A DNA stretch of 64,000 nucleotides from Liolophura sinensis (taxonomy: Eukaryota > Mollusca > Polyplacophora > Chitonida > Chitonidae): positions 10,721,386 to 10,785,385 of the forward strand of contig NC_088306.1 in the NCBI RefSeq assembly GCF_032854445.1, given 5' to 3'. A program made the position numbers and the translations under genes. This document shows positions 35,113 to 47,242 of this stretch, piece by piece; within the stretch, counting starts at the first letter, position 1; each line of letters begins with the position of its first letter. The notes under the pieces are model-generated. The model searched no databases, was not told where the DNA came from, and worked only from the letters and a program-made list of their open reading frames with translations.

Positions 35113-38100
35113 GGGTACGTCTTATTGAGAAAATGATTTTGTAATGTTCATAATTGCTAACTTCACTAAAAGCAAGAAGGTGTCACACAAAAAAGCAAGG
35201 TGGCGTCACACATACGTGTATCAGCCTGCAGACATTTTCAAAGTCTGCACATGTCTTCAGTTACGTAGTAGTCCACATGCTCCTTCCCTCAACAGCCCTC
35301 GCCTTCGCCAACATCACAAATTTTGTAATTATCTCTAACTTACCCCACGTCGATTGCTATATCCTCGCTGTACTAATGTTATTCTCGTGATAGTTAATTT
35401 GTATCGGTCTCACATCCCTGCCTGCTATTGTTTCACGTAAGTCACATTTTCCGCTTCACTGTGTCTTTTGTTTGCATGATTTTACCTCTCGCTTTCCTTT
35501 CTGATCATATCGCCTCGTCGAGATGCTAAATGCTGATGTGCTAAACCATACCTCCTACCTCTCTCGATTATTTGGGTGTTTTTCACCCTTATCCTGTTAT
35601 TACTTACTACACAGATTTTGTATTGTGAATGTTCTACTTTGACATATTATCGTAAAATTTTTCACACACGTCTACAAATTGCAGCATACACTATATAAAC
35701 AATTCGAAGTCGTAGTTCATCAAACACCTTACACTATCATTTTTGTTGATTTATTCGACAAAATGTCTCTAATTTGAAGAAAGATTTAAGCTTTATTCGT
35801 ACAGTTCAGCCCACGTAGGAGACAAGGATAAGCAGTAACTTCCGGCAATACAAATGCAAATCTGATACAATGCTTGCTCTCATTTGTGGCCAAAACATAA
35901 TGGTGCCTTTTTTGTCAATAAATAATGAAACTGTAGATAATTAAGTGAATCAGTGTGCACGGTTATGGGTTTTTGACTTCCTGGAAAAGGAATTTGACGC
36001 CAACTTATTTAATGTGGCACACACCCGGTTTTGGGCAACTGGAAGCCTTTTGTTTCAATTCTGTAACTTAAGCCGTTTTCTAGAACCTGTTTATCATTGT
36101 TTTTATTGTTTTGAAGATCGAGACCATGGTTATTTTGAGATGCAAGCGAAGATATTGAATTCCTTTCGACTTGTTGAACAATTGTATTTCGTTATTTTTT
36201 TCTGGTTGCATGGGAAAGAGTTGCATATTGAACTGTTTGGAAACTCTGTATTGGGACTGACACGTCCGTATAGGTGTGGACACGATAACTTTCTTCGTCC
36301 AGCGCTGGCATACAAATATCGGATTTTATGTAGTTATACTTATCAGTATCCCATGTAGCTATAGACTTCCGTGAGAAACATATGCTGGGACTGGAAAGTA
36401 TCCAGATTGCCTGTGCTAAAACCAAAAGTGTATGACCCAACCCAGGGTTGAACCTCAGATTTGCCAATTAAGAAGCTGAAAGCTTTAAACTCATTTTACA
36501 CGACGAACGGCCATGACGTCACATGCAGTCAGAGAAAGAAATCCCTTGCACATCTGCCTTCATTTGTATGTCCTAAATGGGTTCGTCAGCGGGGGAGAGC
36601 GATCAGGTGATTCCTTGATTTGCTGTCTAGTTCTGATTTATTGGGCGTAATTTTATCCTCGATCCGTCAATCAATCGTATAATGTAAATCAATCAAATTT
36701 CCTGACAAAACATGTTTTGTTGATGGCATGTAGAGTATTGCCCATTTAACTGAACTTTACTTCGTCAAAACTGTGAAAAATACGAAAACCAAAGATATAA
36801 TTAACGATAAGACAACAGTTACGACGACGGTATTCTTGCAAGCGATGCTAGAGATAATGGAAACGTCTGAGTTTTGTTAACAAGGTGTGCCTGCCTGTTT
36901 ATAGCCGATACAAGCCTGCAGCTTTGAAACCCCCGGGTTTGGTTAACCAATTCTCCGCCGACTCAATTTGACAGATCCTCAATACGTCTGCGAGGAATTT
37001 CTCCTTCTCCGAAGATCATTACACTGTGGTCCAACAATCCTAACAACATGTCAAAACCATTCTTTTCTTGTCGTGAGATTCTCAGCCGCGGTTTCGCAAA
37101 ATGTCATCACGGAGACAGCACTCACCGCATTCAGCTCTCCGCCTGATTGTTTTATATCAAATCGACTTTTTTCCCATCCTTGTAATGGGATAGAAACTGT
37201 CAGATCCGGGCCTTGCAAGAAGCAAGGTCATTCCCGCCAATCCGATTTCGATCCACTTTATAAGGTTATCTGAAATTCACGAGGCTGCGAAGTTCTTCTT
37301 AACCAAAGAAATATTAATTCATCCATACCACAGACATGGAGAATATTCAATTTTAACCAATAGCTTGGGTATGCCATGCCAGCAAGATTGAACGTGATAA
37401 ATATAACATCATTTGTTTTTGTACCGAAATCGCAGCTAGATTTGCAGAAAATACATATATAATGCCTTGGTTAGTGCGGTGCTTTTCAGAAGAGACAAAA
37501 ATTCTGTTACAAATTTTCAACGAGTGTTTTTTTTTTTTTGCTGCCGAAAATATATTTTTACTAAAATTGACGAAACATAAAACTGCATGTTGACTGCATT
37601 ATTTCCAGCTGCTGAATATATATATGGCTTATGACACTGCAAATTTAATTGAACTATTTAGAAAGGGTTTTAATCATCTATACGCGTACCTTGGACTATT
37701 ACAGATAGGCGTCTTATTTGTGTGTTTTCTTGCAGAATGTTTTGACAATATATTTGGCTTTTTATTGCAGTGCCATACGTACCGTAATCTGAATGGCTGT
37801 TATTAGGATTCTGATTTATTTACGGTGAAGTATATACATGAAAACAGCAATAAATAAACGGTTAGGGATGCAGATTTAACATTCACAGTTTAAGGCGAAG
37901 CTAGAAATTTCCATATTAGACATTGTCAGTAGAGCTGAGAGCGTTATACATGTTCGTAGATATGCATTTATTTATGTGTGCGGGCCAATTCCAGTTGTGA
38001 ATTGTATATGCGCACCATGTGAACAGCTGTATCCTCACAGTTGTATTTGGCCGTTCGATTGAAAAAAACCAACGTCCCGTGTTAAGTGTATTGTGAGATT

Positions 38101-38304
38101 TTGTATGCATTGATACGTTTTCCCAGTCAATATATCTTCACTTAAAGCCTAAAGTGCTGGGAAGCCCCTAGGAAACAAACAGTTTATGTCGACGTTATGC
38201 AATATATTGATTATTGTTATTAAGAGAGGGAATTAAACAAATTATAATGCCAATATTTTTGAAGTAAAACAATCTAATATAACGTCGATCTAAAGCATGA
38301 AAGA
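35111..38304. other. unique DNA, no confirmed gene
   Basis: The longest non-repetitive open frame of the window lies here (35945-36358, 137 codons, GTG start). Its translation has no motif and its length is expected by chance. 36425-36460 recalls the tRNA-like unit of 15.5 kb. 36960-37275 is GC-richer with a 101-codon plus-strand frame and may be conserved non-coding DNA. TGACGTCA occurs near 36514. Confidence 0.4.
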
Positions 38305-38720
38305 AATTTTGCCCCTGCATATTTTGACGTAACGATTTTTGTCCGCCCGTCCGTCCCTCTGTCCATTCCTTTGAGAACATCATCTCTTAAACGCTGGTAG
38401 TCAGGTTTACCAAACTTATCCCTCATGTTCACTTAGGCATTGGAAAGACCCATATTCATTTTCTGTGACCTTGGCCATTTTTTCAAGGTCCTTGGGACCA
38501 CTTAACTCGTAAGTTGGGATTGGCTCGTAAGTATGATATCTCTTGAAATCTTTAAGCCTTTCATAAAACTTGAGCCACATTTAGAAGAATCAGATTTTTT
38601 GCTTTGACGTCCATTAATTTTTAAAGGTCACCGGTGCTGTGTAGAGCCGTCATGTAACTTTGAAAAACCACTACCTCTTGCACCTGTGCTTAATATGGCA
38701 TTGCACTTTTTTTTCATTCA
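38305..38720 (+). repeat. dispersed repeat with 'CCGTCCGTCC' and 'CAAGGTC' signature
   Basis: CCGCCCGTCCGTCCCTCTGT is followed by 'tttgagaacatcatctctta', 'gtgaccttggcc' and 'tttttcaaggtc'. This order is characteristic of a dispersed repeat I associate with mollusc and other marine invertebrate genomes. The class is unknown to me. There is only one copy here. Confidence 0.5.
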
Positions 38721-39000
38721 ATTTTTGTAACACGCCATTTTCTTTCTATTCAATATAATATGAGATAAAGTCTTTGCTTCGGCGACTTGCAAAGTAAAAG
38801 TTGTGTGTACATGAAATAAAGAACTCTTCTTGTTAATTTAATTCTTGTCATATTTCAAGGAGTGATTCAACACGATTTACCCAGCTAATGAAAATACAAG
38901 CGGCAAATATTTCTTTTTACCAAACAACACGGTGTTTGTTTGATTCATTTTGGAATACTTTCATGGGATTTTTTAAGGCCCCTCAAAACCAATTCTAGGC
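38721..39000. other. unique A+T-rich DNA
   Basis: Nothing recognised. Confidence 0.5.
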
Positions 39001-39850
39001 CTTGAAGTCACTGATCCAATTCCGGCCAATAACCATTTCGTCAATTAGGAATAGCTGTTAATATTGCTGATGATATTGGGGGTGAAAAAAAGAGTTGGAA
39101 AAACAGATGGGTCAGCAGCGTGGTCTCTATGAATTGCACCGGTCAATGTAATTAATTTTCCCGGTGCTTCTGATAAAATTTATTTAAATTTATGTAAATT
39201 TGTGCCATCGCCGAGCGCGAGCGCACGTGTCTGTGTTGCGAGTAAGGCGGATTAATATCGGTAAAGAGGCCTATGTCACGCCTTATTACAAGATTACTAC
39301 TTCAATAATGCCGATTATAACAGGTTTATTGTGACTAGGGTTGGGATAGGCGGGTGAACGGGAGGACTGAGGGAAAGAGGCATCGGGGTGGGGAAGCGGC
39401 ATCAGGAAGGAGCCAAGGAGGGTAAGCTTTATCAAGCGGAAGGAATCCGTGGCCAGTTGATGGCAAAGCCATGTTTTGCTAGCTCGGCTTTACTGGTTGC
39501 CGTTCGCGACTACTAATAAATTGGATTTATAGATGATACTATAATATTATCTCCATTCTTGCCTGTGTAATGAGCCGCTACAACGATAAGGACACAAAAG
39601 ACCGCTGTTTCAGCGATTCCTGATACGGTCAAAACATGTGCCATAAATGTACCGAGTCTTATGGCGGGAGCGAGTCGCGGAGGTTCCCGACATGACAGTC
39701 ACCCTTCTCGCGCGGTAGATCATGATGACGTAATGCACGCGCGATTCCAATAATGGCGGTATTGGCTTTTAATAAAGCCGTTTGGACTTTATCTAAGATC
39801 ACTAATACCGAGGTATAACACTTGGCTAAGCCTTTGTCTTCAACTCTAAT
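39001..39850. other. repeat-free block, strong candidate for conserved non-coding DNA
   Basis: Composition changes sharply from the surroundings, and no window repeat enters it. It contains GTAATTAATT, TTTTAATAAAG, ACTTTATCTAAG, TGATGACGTAATG and GGCGGGAGCGAGTCGCGGAG, a mix of homeodomain-, GATA- and CRE-like sites with CpG-containing segments. All frames are closed by stops at short distance, so it is unlikely to be coding. Confidence 0.4.
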
Positions 39851-40545
39851 CCCCCTGGATCTGCATGTATGAATGGATGAAGTCGTGTGGAAACTGCTTT
39901 TGTTTAACTGCCAGTTGTCTTTCGGTTTTCTCTGTTATACCATTTATTTCTGTGTCACGCGCCTTTCGTCTGCATATAGCCATAGCAACTAACTGATACC
40001 GGAGGTATGAACACTGTTTGCGTATTACCATACATATTGTATTCTAAACGTTTGCCGAATGCTTCTATAAGTATCTTGTCGCATTTTTTATATGATTATT
40101 GACTTCATATAGCCTGTGTAATGTGCCAAGGGACTTCTAAACGGCTTATTGTATAGATGTATAAACTACAGTTTACGTCATTAGTGGGTAGCATAGTGTA
40201 TTAGTCGCATGCTGACAATATTTCTGTACTTAATTAGATGTGGTACAAATATCTGTTTACATCCTAAGTCAAACAAACACAATGTTGACATAACATTTTG
40301 GTACACACTTCCTTTTAGGGAATACTGTACATGTTGTCTTCTACCATAGCTTATGCCATATCAACTGGTGAACTACACAATGAATTTGATTATGTAAATT
40401 AATCTTAAGTACTCATACCAAAGTACTGTGTCAAACCTTGCAAATCTTTGATCGAGATTTAAAATGTTATAGTATAAATTTCATCTTCGCGGCATAAGGT
40501 TTGCTTCCATTTTAGTTTATGTTTTATTGTATAACTGTTTTATAA
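39851..40545. other. unique A+T-rich DNA
   Basis: Nothing recognised. Confidence 0.5.
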
Positions 40546-40735
40546 ATTCATCCCAGTCAAATAAATAAATGAATAAATAAATTCATCCCAGTCAAATAAA
40601 TAAATGAATAAATAAATTCATCCCAGTCAAATAAATAAGTGAATAAATAAATTCATCCCAGTCAAATAAATGAATGGATAAATAAATTCATCCCAGTCAA
40701 ATAAATAAATAAATGAATAAATAAATTCATCCCAC
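40546..40735. repeat. 35-bp tandem repeat, about 6 copies
   Basis: Units start ATTCATCCCAGTCAAATAAA at 40546, 40581, 40616, 40651, 40686 and 40725. The last spacing is 39 bp, through an extra AAAT. The (AAAT)n part resembles SINE tails. Confidence 0.95.
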
Positions 40736-41044
40736 TGAGTGAATACAATGTGTTGTCCATCAGTTTACGTGTAATACGCTATATTACACAGGTAAAACTG
40801 TTGTACTTGTAAAATCCCTAATCTTACATATTCCTACATCTTAATGTCTTTCTTATAAATATACCTTTACACAATACATATATACTGATGAGCTAGAGCA
40901 ACTGAACATGTTAAATTCCACCGTATTTTCCTACGTTGCTCGCTAAATGGCATGCTGTTTTCCTATACACAGAGTCCTTTTAACTGCATATAAGAATTTA
41001 AAAGTATCTGCCTATTATCTGTTAATGTGGTATTTTCAAATTAC

Positions 41045-41117
41045 GTGGCTGTCGTCGTATAAGTGAAATATCCTTAATTGAGTGCCATGTAAAACACCAA
41101 TCAAACAAATAAATTAA
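41045..41117 (+). repeat. SINE tail fragment abutting a microsatellite
   Basis: 'gtcgtcgtataagtgaaata' and 'aaaacaccaatcaaac' match the end of the main SINE. The A-rich tail runs straight into (AT)n, a common way for microsatellites to arise. Confidence 0.88.

Positions 41118-41119
<2 letters not shown>

Positions 41120-41179
<60 letters not shown>
41120..41179. repeat. (AT)30 microsatellite at a SINE tail
   Basis: An AT run of about 60 bp directly after the SINE tail. Confidence 0.96.
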
Positions 41180-41183
<4 letters not shown>

Positions 41184-41389
41184 ATTACATTATGTAACTG
41201 ATAATGTATCACCAATGTATCCGTTTTAATCGTTATCCCACTCTTCTAGTATCAAAGTTATACACATAACCCACTTGTAGAAAAAATAACGGGTATGCTA
41301 ACAGAACATATGCAATACATGCTATATAACGCGGGTATCGACATATATATCCCGCCATGCTACTACTCTGTTATACCGCAGAGCGTACA

Positions 41390-41390
<1 letters not shown>

Positions 41391-41438
<48 letters not shown>

Positions 41439-41441
41439 CGC
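41391..41441. repeat. (TA)n(GC)4 compound microsatellite
   Basis: TA run 41391-41433 followed by GCGCGCGC. Confidence 0.95.
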
Positions 41442-41683
41442 TTCACAATGTCCACTGCTTCCCCGTCACAACAGATCCTACCAACAAAGCCAATTGTTAA
41501 AGGGTACACTGGCATGATACGACTGGAATAATTACTGATACTATAGCTTTAATTCATAAGTAACGGCTGCCACAGCTTACAATGCAGGATGAACAATGCT
41601 TAGATTAAAACAACTGTTCTGGCGGGATGTTGTTTTCATTTCATTTTTTAACATCTTACTTCTCTTGACGCTATGTGGGAAGG

Positions 41684-41950
41684 AGACCGTGCCCAATTGG
41701 TTAAGACGCTTGATTTTTTTTAATCGCTGCTAGGTTACATTAATCGGTTGACAACACCCACACAGCGCAGTCTAACGGTCCTTGTCTCAGACCGTTATAT
41801 GACGCATGTTCATACCTGGGGGAAAATTTGTCAGTAACTTGCCAAAGGTCGGTGGTTTCCCCCACCCATGAAACCCACAACAATTGTGTAAGTGTAAAAT
41901 GCTACAGTATAACGTTAAACAGAAGTCGAATAAATAAATTAAAAAAAAAA
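41684..41950 (+). repeat. tRNA-headed SINE, fourth type
   Basis: The head has an A-box-like CCAATTGGTTAAGACGCT. The body includes AATTTGTCAGTAACTTGCC, AGGTCGGTGGTTTCCCCCAC and CCATGAAACCCACAACAA, and the tail is 'aacgttaaacagaagtcgaa' plus (AAAT)n. This body plan recalls a SINE type common in molluscs and is distinct from the main family here. Target-site duplications were not found. Confidence 0.75.
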
Positions 41951-43037
41951 TACTCATGCTCTGCGTTAAACGTCATATTTAAGTGACATATACACCACTC
42001 CTCCGTGCTTTGGGGAAGAGTTAACCAAGTGTTATAATTCTTCCACAACCCTTTCTGTTTATTTGCACGCGGTATCTATAAACGAATCAGAGATACAATT
42101 TATAACATGTTTTGCTCCTTGCCATTCACTCTTCAACACGCTCCTTTGTTTCAGTGTGGGGTAGTTAACTTTCATCTAATCTCGCCTGGCATCTACTTTT
42201 AACTGCGCTTCACTCAGGCGGAATAGGTTGCATTTTGCCCCTAGGATAAAATCTGACACGGAACAAATCGAGTTCTACGTTCACGGAGGTTTTTCTTTAT
42301 GTCTACTTTTCGATTTGTCTGACGGGCCCATGTATGTAGATGATGTAGTTGGCGGATCCTCTTACGCCATAATATATGCATACCTTTTTTTTTTTACCTG
42401 TATTTACCAGTGTTTTTCTGTCTCTGGTGATAACGGGGACGGCTTTTTGTCACCCCACAGTGGCCTCTGGCCTCGTGTAAACCAGCCATTCATGACTGGT
42501 AATGAATCCTTCACCCATCCAGTGATTAAAAAACTATGTCAACCTTTATTGTGTTCGTTGACTATTAACACGGGCCTCTTGGAAACAAAAGCTTTACTAT
42601 AGTTCGTGAATACAGACGTATGTCATAACATCCTCGTTAGTCTGGCTTAATTCGCTGTGTATAAGGTTTTAATCAGCTGACGCTTTTATTCGAAAATATG
42701 CCTGCGGAAGTTGTATCATTGCACCAAATGTGAGTTAAATGGTATTAAATACCATTAAAGGGCAATGATTCTTATGTAAGCCCACCTTAAAAAAAAACAT
42801 TAAGTACGACGATTTAATGTTGAAACTAACGGACTTAATGAGATTCTCTCCATCAAAACTTTTTTGTATGCCCATAATAATCGGTTCCTGCAATAATGCC
42901 ATCACCAATTTCCAAATGACACTGAAACATTTACCTTTGTCATGGTCAATAGCATTTACGGCTTCCATTTCAATATTAAGATCTCGCCTTTATTCATTGT
43001 ATTTGTTAAGTATATAATAGTTTTGTTAATAAAAGGT
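41951..43037. other. unique DNA with acceptor-like sites, no confirmed gene
   Basis: A 124-codon frame (42228-42602, TTG start) overlaps two acceptor-like sites, TGTATTTACCAG at 42411 and TTGTCACCCCACAG at 42461. The translation has no recognisable motif. The rest is unremarkable. Confidence 0.3.
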
Positions 43038-43135
43038 ACCCGGTTTCCTTACAACACAATGTTGATCGCTGTCGTGTAGGTGAAATAATCTTGAGCACGG
43101 CGTAAAAAAGCAATCAAATATATAAAATAAATTAA
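43038..43135 (+). repeat. 3' fragment of main-family SINE
   Basis: Begins CCCGGTTTCC and ends 'aaaaaagcaatcaaatata'. The head is absent and there are several substitutions. Confidence 0.82.
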
Positions 43136-43784
43136 TGGGAAGATTTTATGACGCATTTTTAAGCTAACCGTGAAGAAATTCGTTTTGGTTGAATTCCACT
43201 TTGAAGTTTGCAACACGCTGACATGGCCTACTTATATAACCTTACTACTTTTCTATTTTTCGAGGATATAAATTCATACCTTTTTCGGGTGGGGTGCGGA
43301 TGAAGGTAGCGCTGACTAAGTTAAAACACGACGATGGATTTTACCCCCCCCCCCCCCCAAAAAAAAAATGTAGTGACGAAATGTGGCTGAAGTGTACCAC
43401 TGCATAGTAAACGTCGCCAACATATTTGGTCCCTTAACCGAGGATACGAAGTAAGTTGTTGTGAAAATTACCAGCCCTGTTAAAGTGGGTGTCACTTATT
43501 AAGTGCCTACGACATCAATCGCTTCTGGAGAAAGATCTAAAGAATGGCGAGCTAAGAGGTCGTGACTAACCGCTATGTTTTTACTGTTAGAGCTCCGTCA
43601 GCTGACTGTCGCATCTCCCAGACGATGTGCTGAGAAGGGGACTTTTTAAAAGTATGTGTATTAGGGTCGTTGAGAGGGTTTTGTAGACTTGTTACCCCAT
43701 GGTTAAAATAGCTTGTACAGAGGTCAGTTAGAATTAGAGCACATTGTTTAACAAAATGTAACTGTTTGTGTATGTTAGCGATAT
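43136..43784. other. unique DNA with poly(C)/poly(A) tract
   Basis: A run of 15 C then 10 A lies at 43344-43368. Nothing else was recognised. Confidence 0.5.
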
Positions 43785-44865
43785 AGTTATCATGTATGTA
43801 TCTTACTGTGGAATGTAATATTTAATAGACTAACCACAGACCATTCGAACGGTAAATGAGGGCTAGACATCATATATGTATTTTCCGGTTTACTGTGGAA
43901 TGTAATATTTAATAGATTACATTTTGGCGGTTAAATGAGGGTTAGACATCATGTATGTATTTTCCGGTTTACTGTGGAATGTAATATTTAATAGATTATA
44001 TTTTGACTGGTAAATGAGATCTAGACATCATATATGTATTTTCTGGTTTACTGTGGAATGTAATATTTAATAGATTACATTTTGATGGGTAAATGAGAGC
44101 TAGACATCATATATGTATTTTCTGGTTTACTGTGGAATGTAATATTTAATAGATCACATTTTGACGGGTAAATGAGAGCTAGACATCATATATGTATTTT
44201 CTGGTTTACTGTAGAATATAATATTTAATAGATTACATGTTGACGGTTAAATGAGGGCTAGACATCATATATGTATTTTCCGGTTTACTGTGGAATGTAA
44301 TATTTAATAGATTACATTTTGACGGGTAAATGAGAGCTAGACATCATATATGTATTTTCTGGTTTACTGTGGAATGTAATATTTAATAGATTACATTTTG
44401 ACGGGTAAATGAGAGCTAGACATCATATATGTATTTTCTGGTTTACTGTGGAATGTAATATTTAATAGATTACATTTTGACGGGTAAATGAGAGCTAGAC
44501 ATCATATATGTATTTCTGGTTTACTGTGGAATGTAATATTTAATAGATTACATTTTGACGGGTAAATGAGAGCTAGACATCATATATGTATTTTCTGGTT
44601 TACTGTAGAATATAATATTTAATAGATTACATGTTGGCGGTTATTTGAGTTACAGTTATCATGTATGTATTTTCTGGTTTACCGTAGAATATATAATTTG
44701 GAGTTGTTTTAGGAATAATTATCATTTTGTTTCAACTTTCTGTAAACTGTAGAATTTTCATGAGTTACATATTCTGAATATGAGGCATAATTATCATGTA
44801 TGTTTTTTTCTGGTTTGCTGTAATAATACAGTATTTAATAAGCCACGTGTTAAATGGAAAGGTAT
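43785..44865. repeat. 79-bp satellite array, ~11 good plus ~2 decayed units
   Basis: TACTGT marks successive units at 43804, 43891, 43970, 44049, 44128, 44207, 44286, 44365, 44444, 44522 and 44601, with TACCGT at 44680. The period is 79 bp, except 87 in the first unit and 78 in one unit that lost a T. Decayed units continue to about 44865. A variant with TAGAATATAATATT and ATGTTG recurs at 44207 and 44601, five units apart, hinting at higher-order duplication. Part of the first unit is replaced by foreign sequence (43824-43849). Confidence 0.96.
43824..43849 (-). repeat. 26-bp inverted match to 45446-45471
   Basis: These bases of the first satellite unit are the exact reverse complement of 45446-45471. 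Other units carry 'gattacattttgac' in this place. The unit is 8 bp longer than its neighbours because of it. Confidence 0.93.
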
Positions 44866-46112
44866 GTTAGGTGTATAGCTTTTTACAGCACATAATTAAT
44901 CAATTCATGATTGAACAACTTACTCTGTATATATCGTTTAATTTCTGTATTAGAAAAATGTATTTTTTATTATCTGCATTCGTCAATAACATAACGATGT
45001 TCGCAATTATGCAATCTGCGTTTCCTGAAGGGCCGCTTTCGTTGAAACAAAGCAGTTGTTGGAGGTTTGTAAATGACAGCAAAATAATGACCGGACTTTG
45101 CCTGGACTATAGAATCAAATAAACGAGACCTGGATCTGAACTCCTGTCGCGGTGTCTATGATACAGACTTCAGGCTGTGCAAGCCTCTAAATTCCTTTAA
45201 TGATAAGTTCAGACTAATCAAAGGTGCCCACTTACTGTTGTCAAATATTTTCTCTTTTCCTTAAATGTAATGTACGAGCCACATTTTAATGGCTTAATGA
45301 CTTGATGCTTGTTTTACTTTGCTGAAGACTACATTCGTTAGTTAGATTAGAGACCAGATATTAAATAAACAGGCATTGTTTGTGCGAGTCATTAGAAACA
45401 AGGGCTTTAATTAGAGGAGATGAGATTATTACCACGGTCTGACAATTCGAATGGTCTGTGGTTAGTCTATTTATAACGCTTGGTTTGTGAATTTAAAACC
45501 TTAGCAACAATAAAAACGTCATACCAGGCGTTTGCCACGTTTTATTCATTGTTTTCTGAACGGATTTGTTTAATTCTTCTCGCCTCAAATACAGATGGGG
45601 TTAGCGACCGTTAAATGGTGTGGTGGAGGCGCGAGAACTGTAAAGATCAAAAGTGCTAAAACGGAGATTTAACTACTGATATCAAAAGTGCATGGATTTT
45701 GATATCGTTTGTACAAAGACGATTTTGTGCTCTAGTATTGAACTAATCTATAATTTATTTCATTTGTATTTTTCGCCCCACCTAAAAATATTTCACTGTA
45801 CACTGTGATGTGGGTCGGGTTTAGGGGTGGAGGAAAGCTTTGGGACGCGCGGCACTCCAAACCATACCTTTACAAACATGCAAACAGCGTTGATTATCTA
45901 AGGTCAATTTTGAATGAGGCTTTCATTTTACTGCTGTGCTTCTTGTGTAAACTCTTGGTGGTTAATTACACAATTTGCAGCTCGTTGTCAGAATGTACTA
46001 GGTTAAATTTGGTTAGAAATCCATGGCTATAGCACGGTATATAATACGGGACTAAGGAATTAAAGAGAACCAAAAGCAGACGTATATATGCATCAGTCAG
46101 TTTGCATTCAAA
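44866..46112. other. unique DNA, no gene seen
   Basis: 45400-45660 is repeat-free and GC-moderate, with homeodomain-like motifs (TTTAATTAGAGG). No exon was recognised. Confidence 0.45.
45446..45471 (+). repeat. likely donor copy of the 26-bp block
   Basis: It lies in unique DNA outside the array (starts TTCGAATGGTCTGTGGTTAG). The surroundings share nothing with the satellite, so this is probably the source of the block in the satellite. Confidence 0.85.
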
Positions 46113-46122
46113 GCGTATGCTT

Positions 46123-46339
46123 GATTGATTGATTAATTGATTTATTTACTGATTTATTTATTTATTTGATTGGTGTTTTGCGCGGTACTCATGACTATTT
46201 CACTTATACGACGGCGACCAGCATTATGATGTGAGGAAAGCGGACAGAGTCCGGGGGAAACTCAGAGAAAAAGCCAGCATGAGTTGAATTTAAACCCACA
46301 GGCCCCTGGCGCGATAACCAACTCGGCCTCGGAGGCCAC
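46123..46339 (-). repeat. main-family SINE with internal deletions
   Basis: The tail has expanded into (TGAT)n/(TTTA)n. The central part lacks the 'cgaccatccgcaggttgc' segment, and the head is present in part. GCGTATGCTT (46113-46122) and GCGTACGCTT (46340-46349) are a target-site duplication with one mismatch. Confidence 0.9.
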
Positions 46340-46480
46340 GCGTACGCTTAAAATGACCCTCGTAGACACATTCATATATCTTATCTGTCTGAAATAATGA
46401 TTGTTTAACAGGCTGTTACCTTTATTGAATATTACTATGGGAAAAGACGAATTCTAATGTTTTTGGCTGCGATATAATGA

Positions 46481-46582
46481 CCTGCAGGTGGTCGGGGGTT
46501 CCTCACAGCTCTGCCCGGTATCCTACCATCATAATGTATAATGTTTCCGAGTATGGCGTTAGACACAATCAGATAAATGAAA
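46481..46582 (+). repeat. decayed SINE fragment
   Basis: 'gtggtcgggggttcctcaca', 'gctctgcccggta' and 'gagtatggcgtta' keep the order of the main SINE with many differences. Confidence 0.72.
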
Positions 46583-46960
46583 AAGAATGGTCATATGATG
46601 AATCTTACAAAAGAGATTGATAAAATGATAATAGGTTAAAAACAGGGCCCTTTTGGTTTGAAAGCCATGTAAGAAAGCTATGTAAGAAAGCTAACCACGT
46701 GCTCAGTGATATGGGGTGTTGATATTAGTATAGCACGTACGTTTTACACTCATTTTATGTCGCTCTGCTTTGATTGTTAATACCACGAATAAGTTTGACA
46801 TTTTAAAATCTTTTCAGCAATGTTACTTTTGCCGTAGAGTGGAATTTCAATTTTATGTGACCATATTATATCAGTGAACTTCTGAGCTGAATAAATTGCA
46901 ACTTTGCAGGGACGTTGCCTATTCAAGCAGAAACACGACTTTTTTTTATCGCATTCATAT
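46583..46960. other. unique DNA, no gene seen
   Basis: Nothing recognised except a short duplication of 'atgtaagaaagct' at 46668-46694. Confidence 0.5.
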
Positions 46961-47242
46961 TTATGATTTCCTCTCTGCGAACCGCCGCGAATGGTTTGTT
47001 TGAGAACGCAGACGGTCTCTAACTCTCCCTAACTCGGCTGTTTCTTGAGCTAATGAGTTGAGATCTGGGTGAAACCCTTCTCCAAGTCTGACGACATCTT
47101 TATCTTCTCTTCGCAGGGGGAGCTCGGATACACATGAGTGACGTGTCGTCTGCTCCTTTGAAACCTTTGCACGTGGGGCCAAAGGCACAAAAGAGTTCCA
47201 GCATGGCGAGCGTTTGAAGCCTTTCACCGACTCGTCAAACAT
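46961..47242 (-). CDS. unrecognised 93-codon frame in a GC-rich island
   Basis: This is the only frame here with a fully open ATG-to-TAA run in markedly GC-richer DNA than its flanks. The translation is charged and non-repetitive (for example LPLRREDKDVVRLGEGFHP) but matches no family I know. On the opposite strand, CTTTATCTTCTCTTCGCAG ending at 47122 is a textbook splice acceptor. The frame entered from it reads MSDVSSAPLKPLHVG and stops at 47213-47215. At most one of these is real, and the island could also be conserved non-coding DNA. Confidence 0.22.
   Translation of the reverse strand: MFDESVKGFKRSPCWNSFVPLAPRAKVSKEQTTRHSCVSELPLRREDKDVVRLGEGFHPDLNSLAQETAELGRVRDRLRSQTNHSRRFAERKS

Noticed and set aside
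35945-36358. 137-codon plus-strand frame, the longest outside the minisatellite
   Set aside because: It starts with GTG, has no motif or splice context, and about one or two frames of this length are expected by chance in 64 kb of this composition.
43785-44865. Repeat-protein coding region
   Set aside because: 79 bp is not a multiple of three and all frames are closed by stops.
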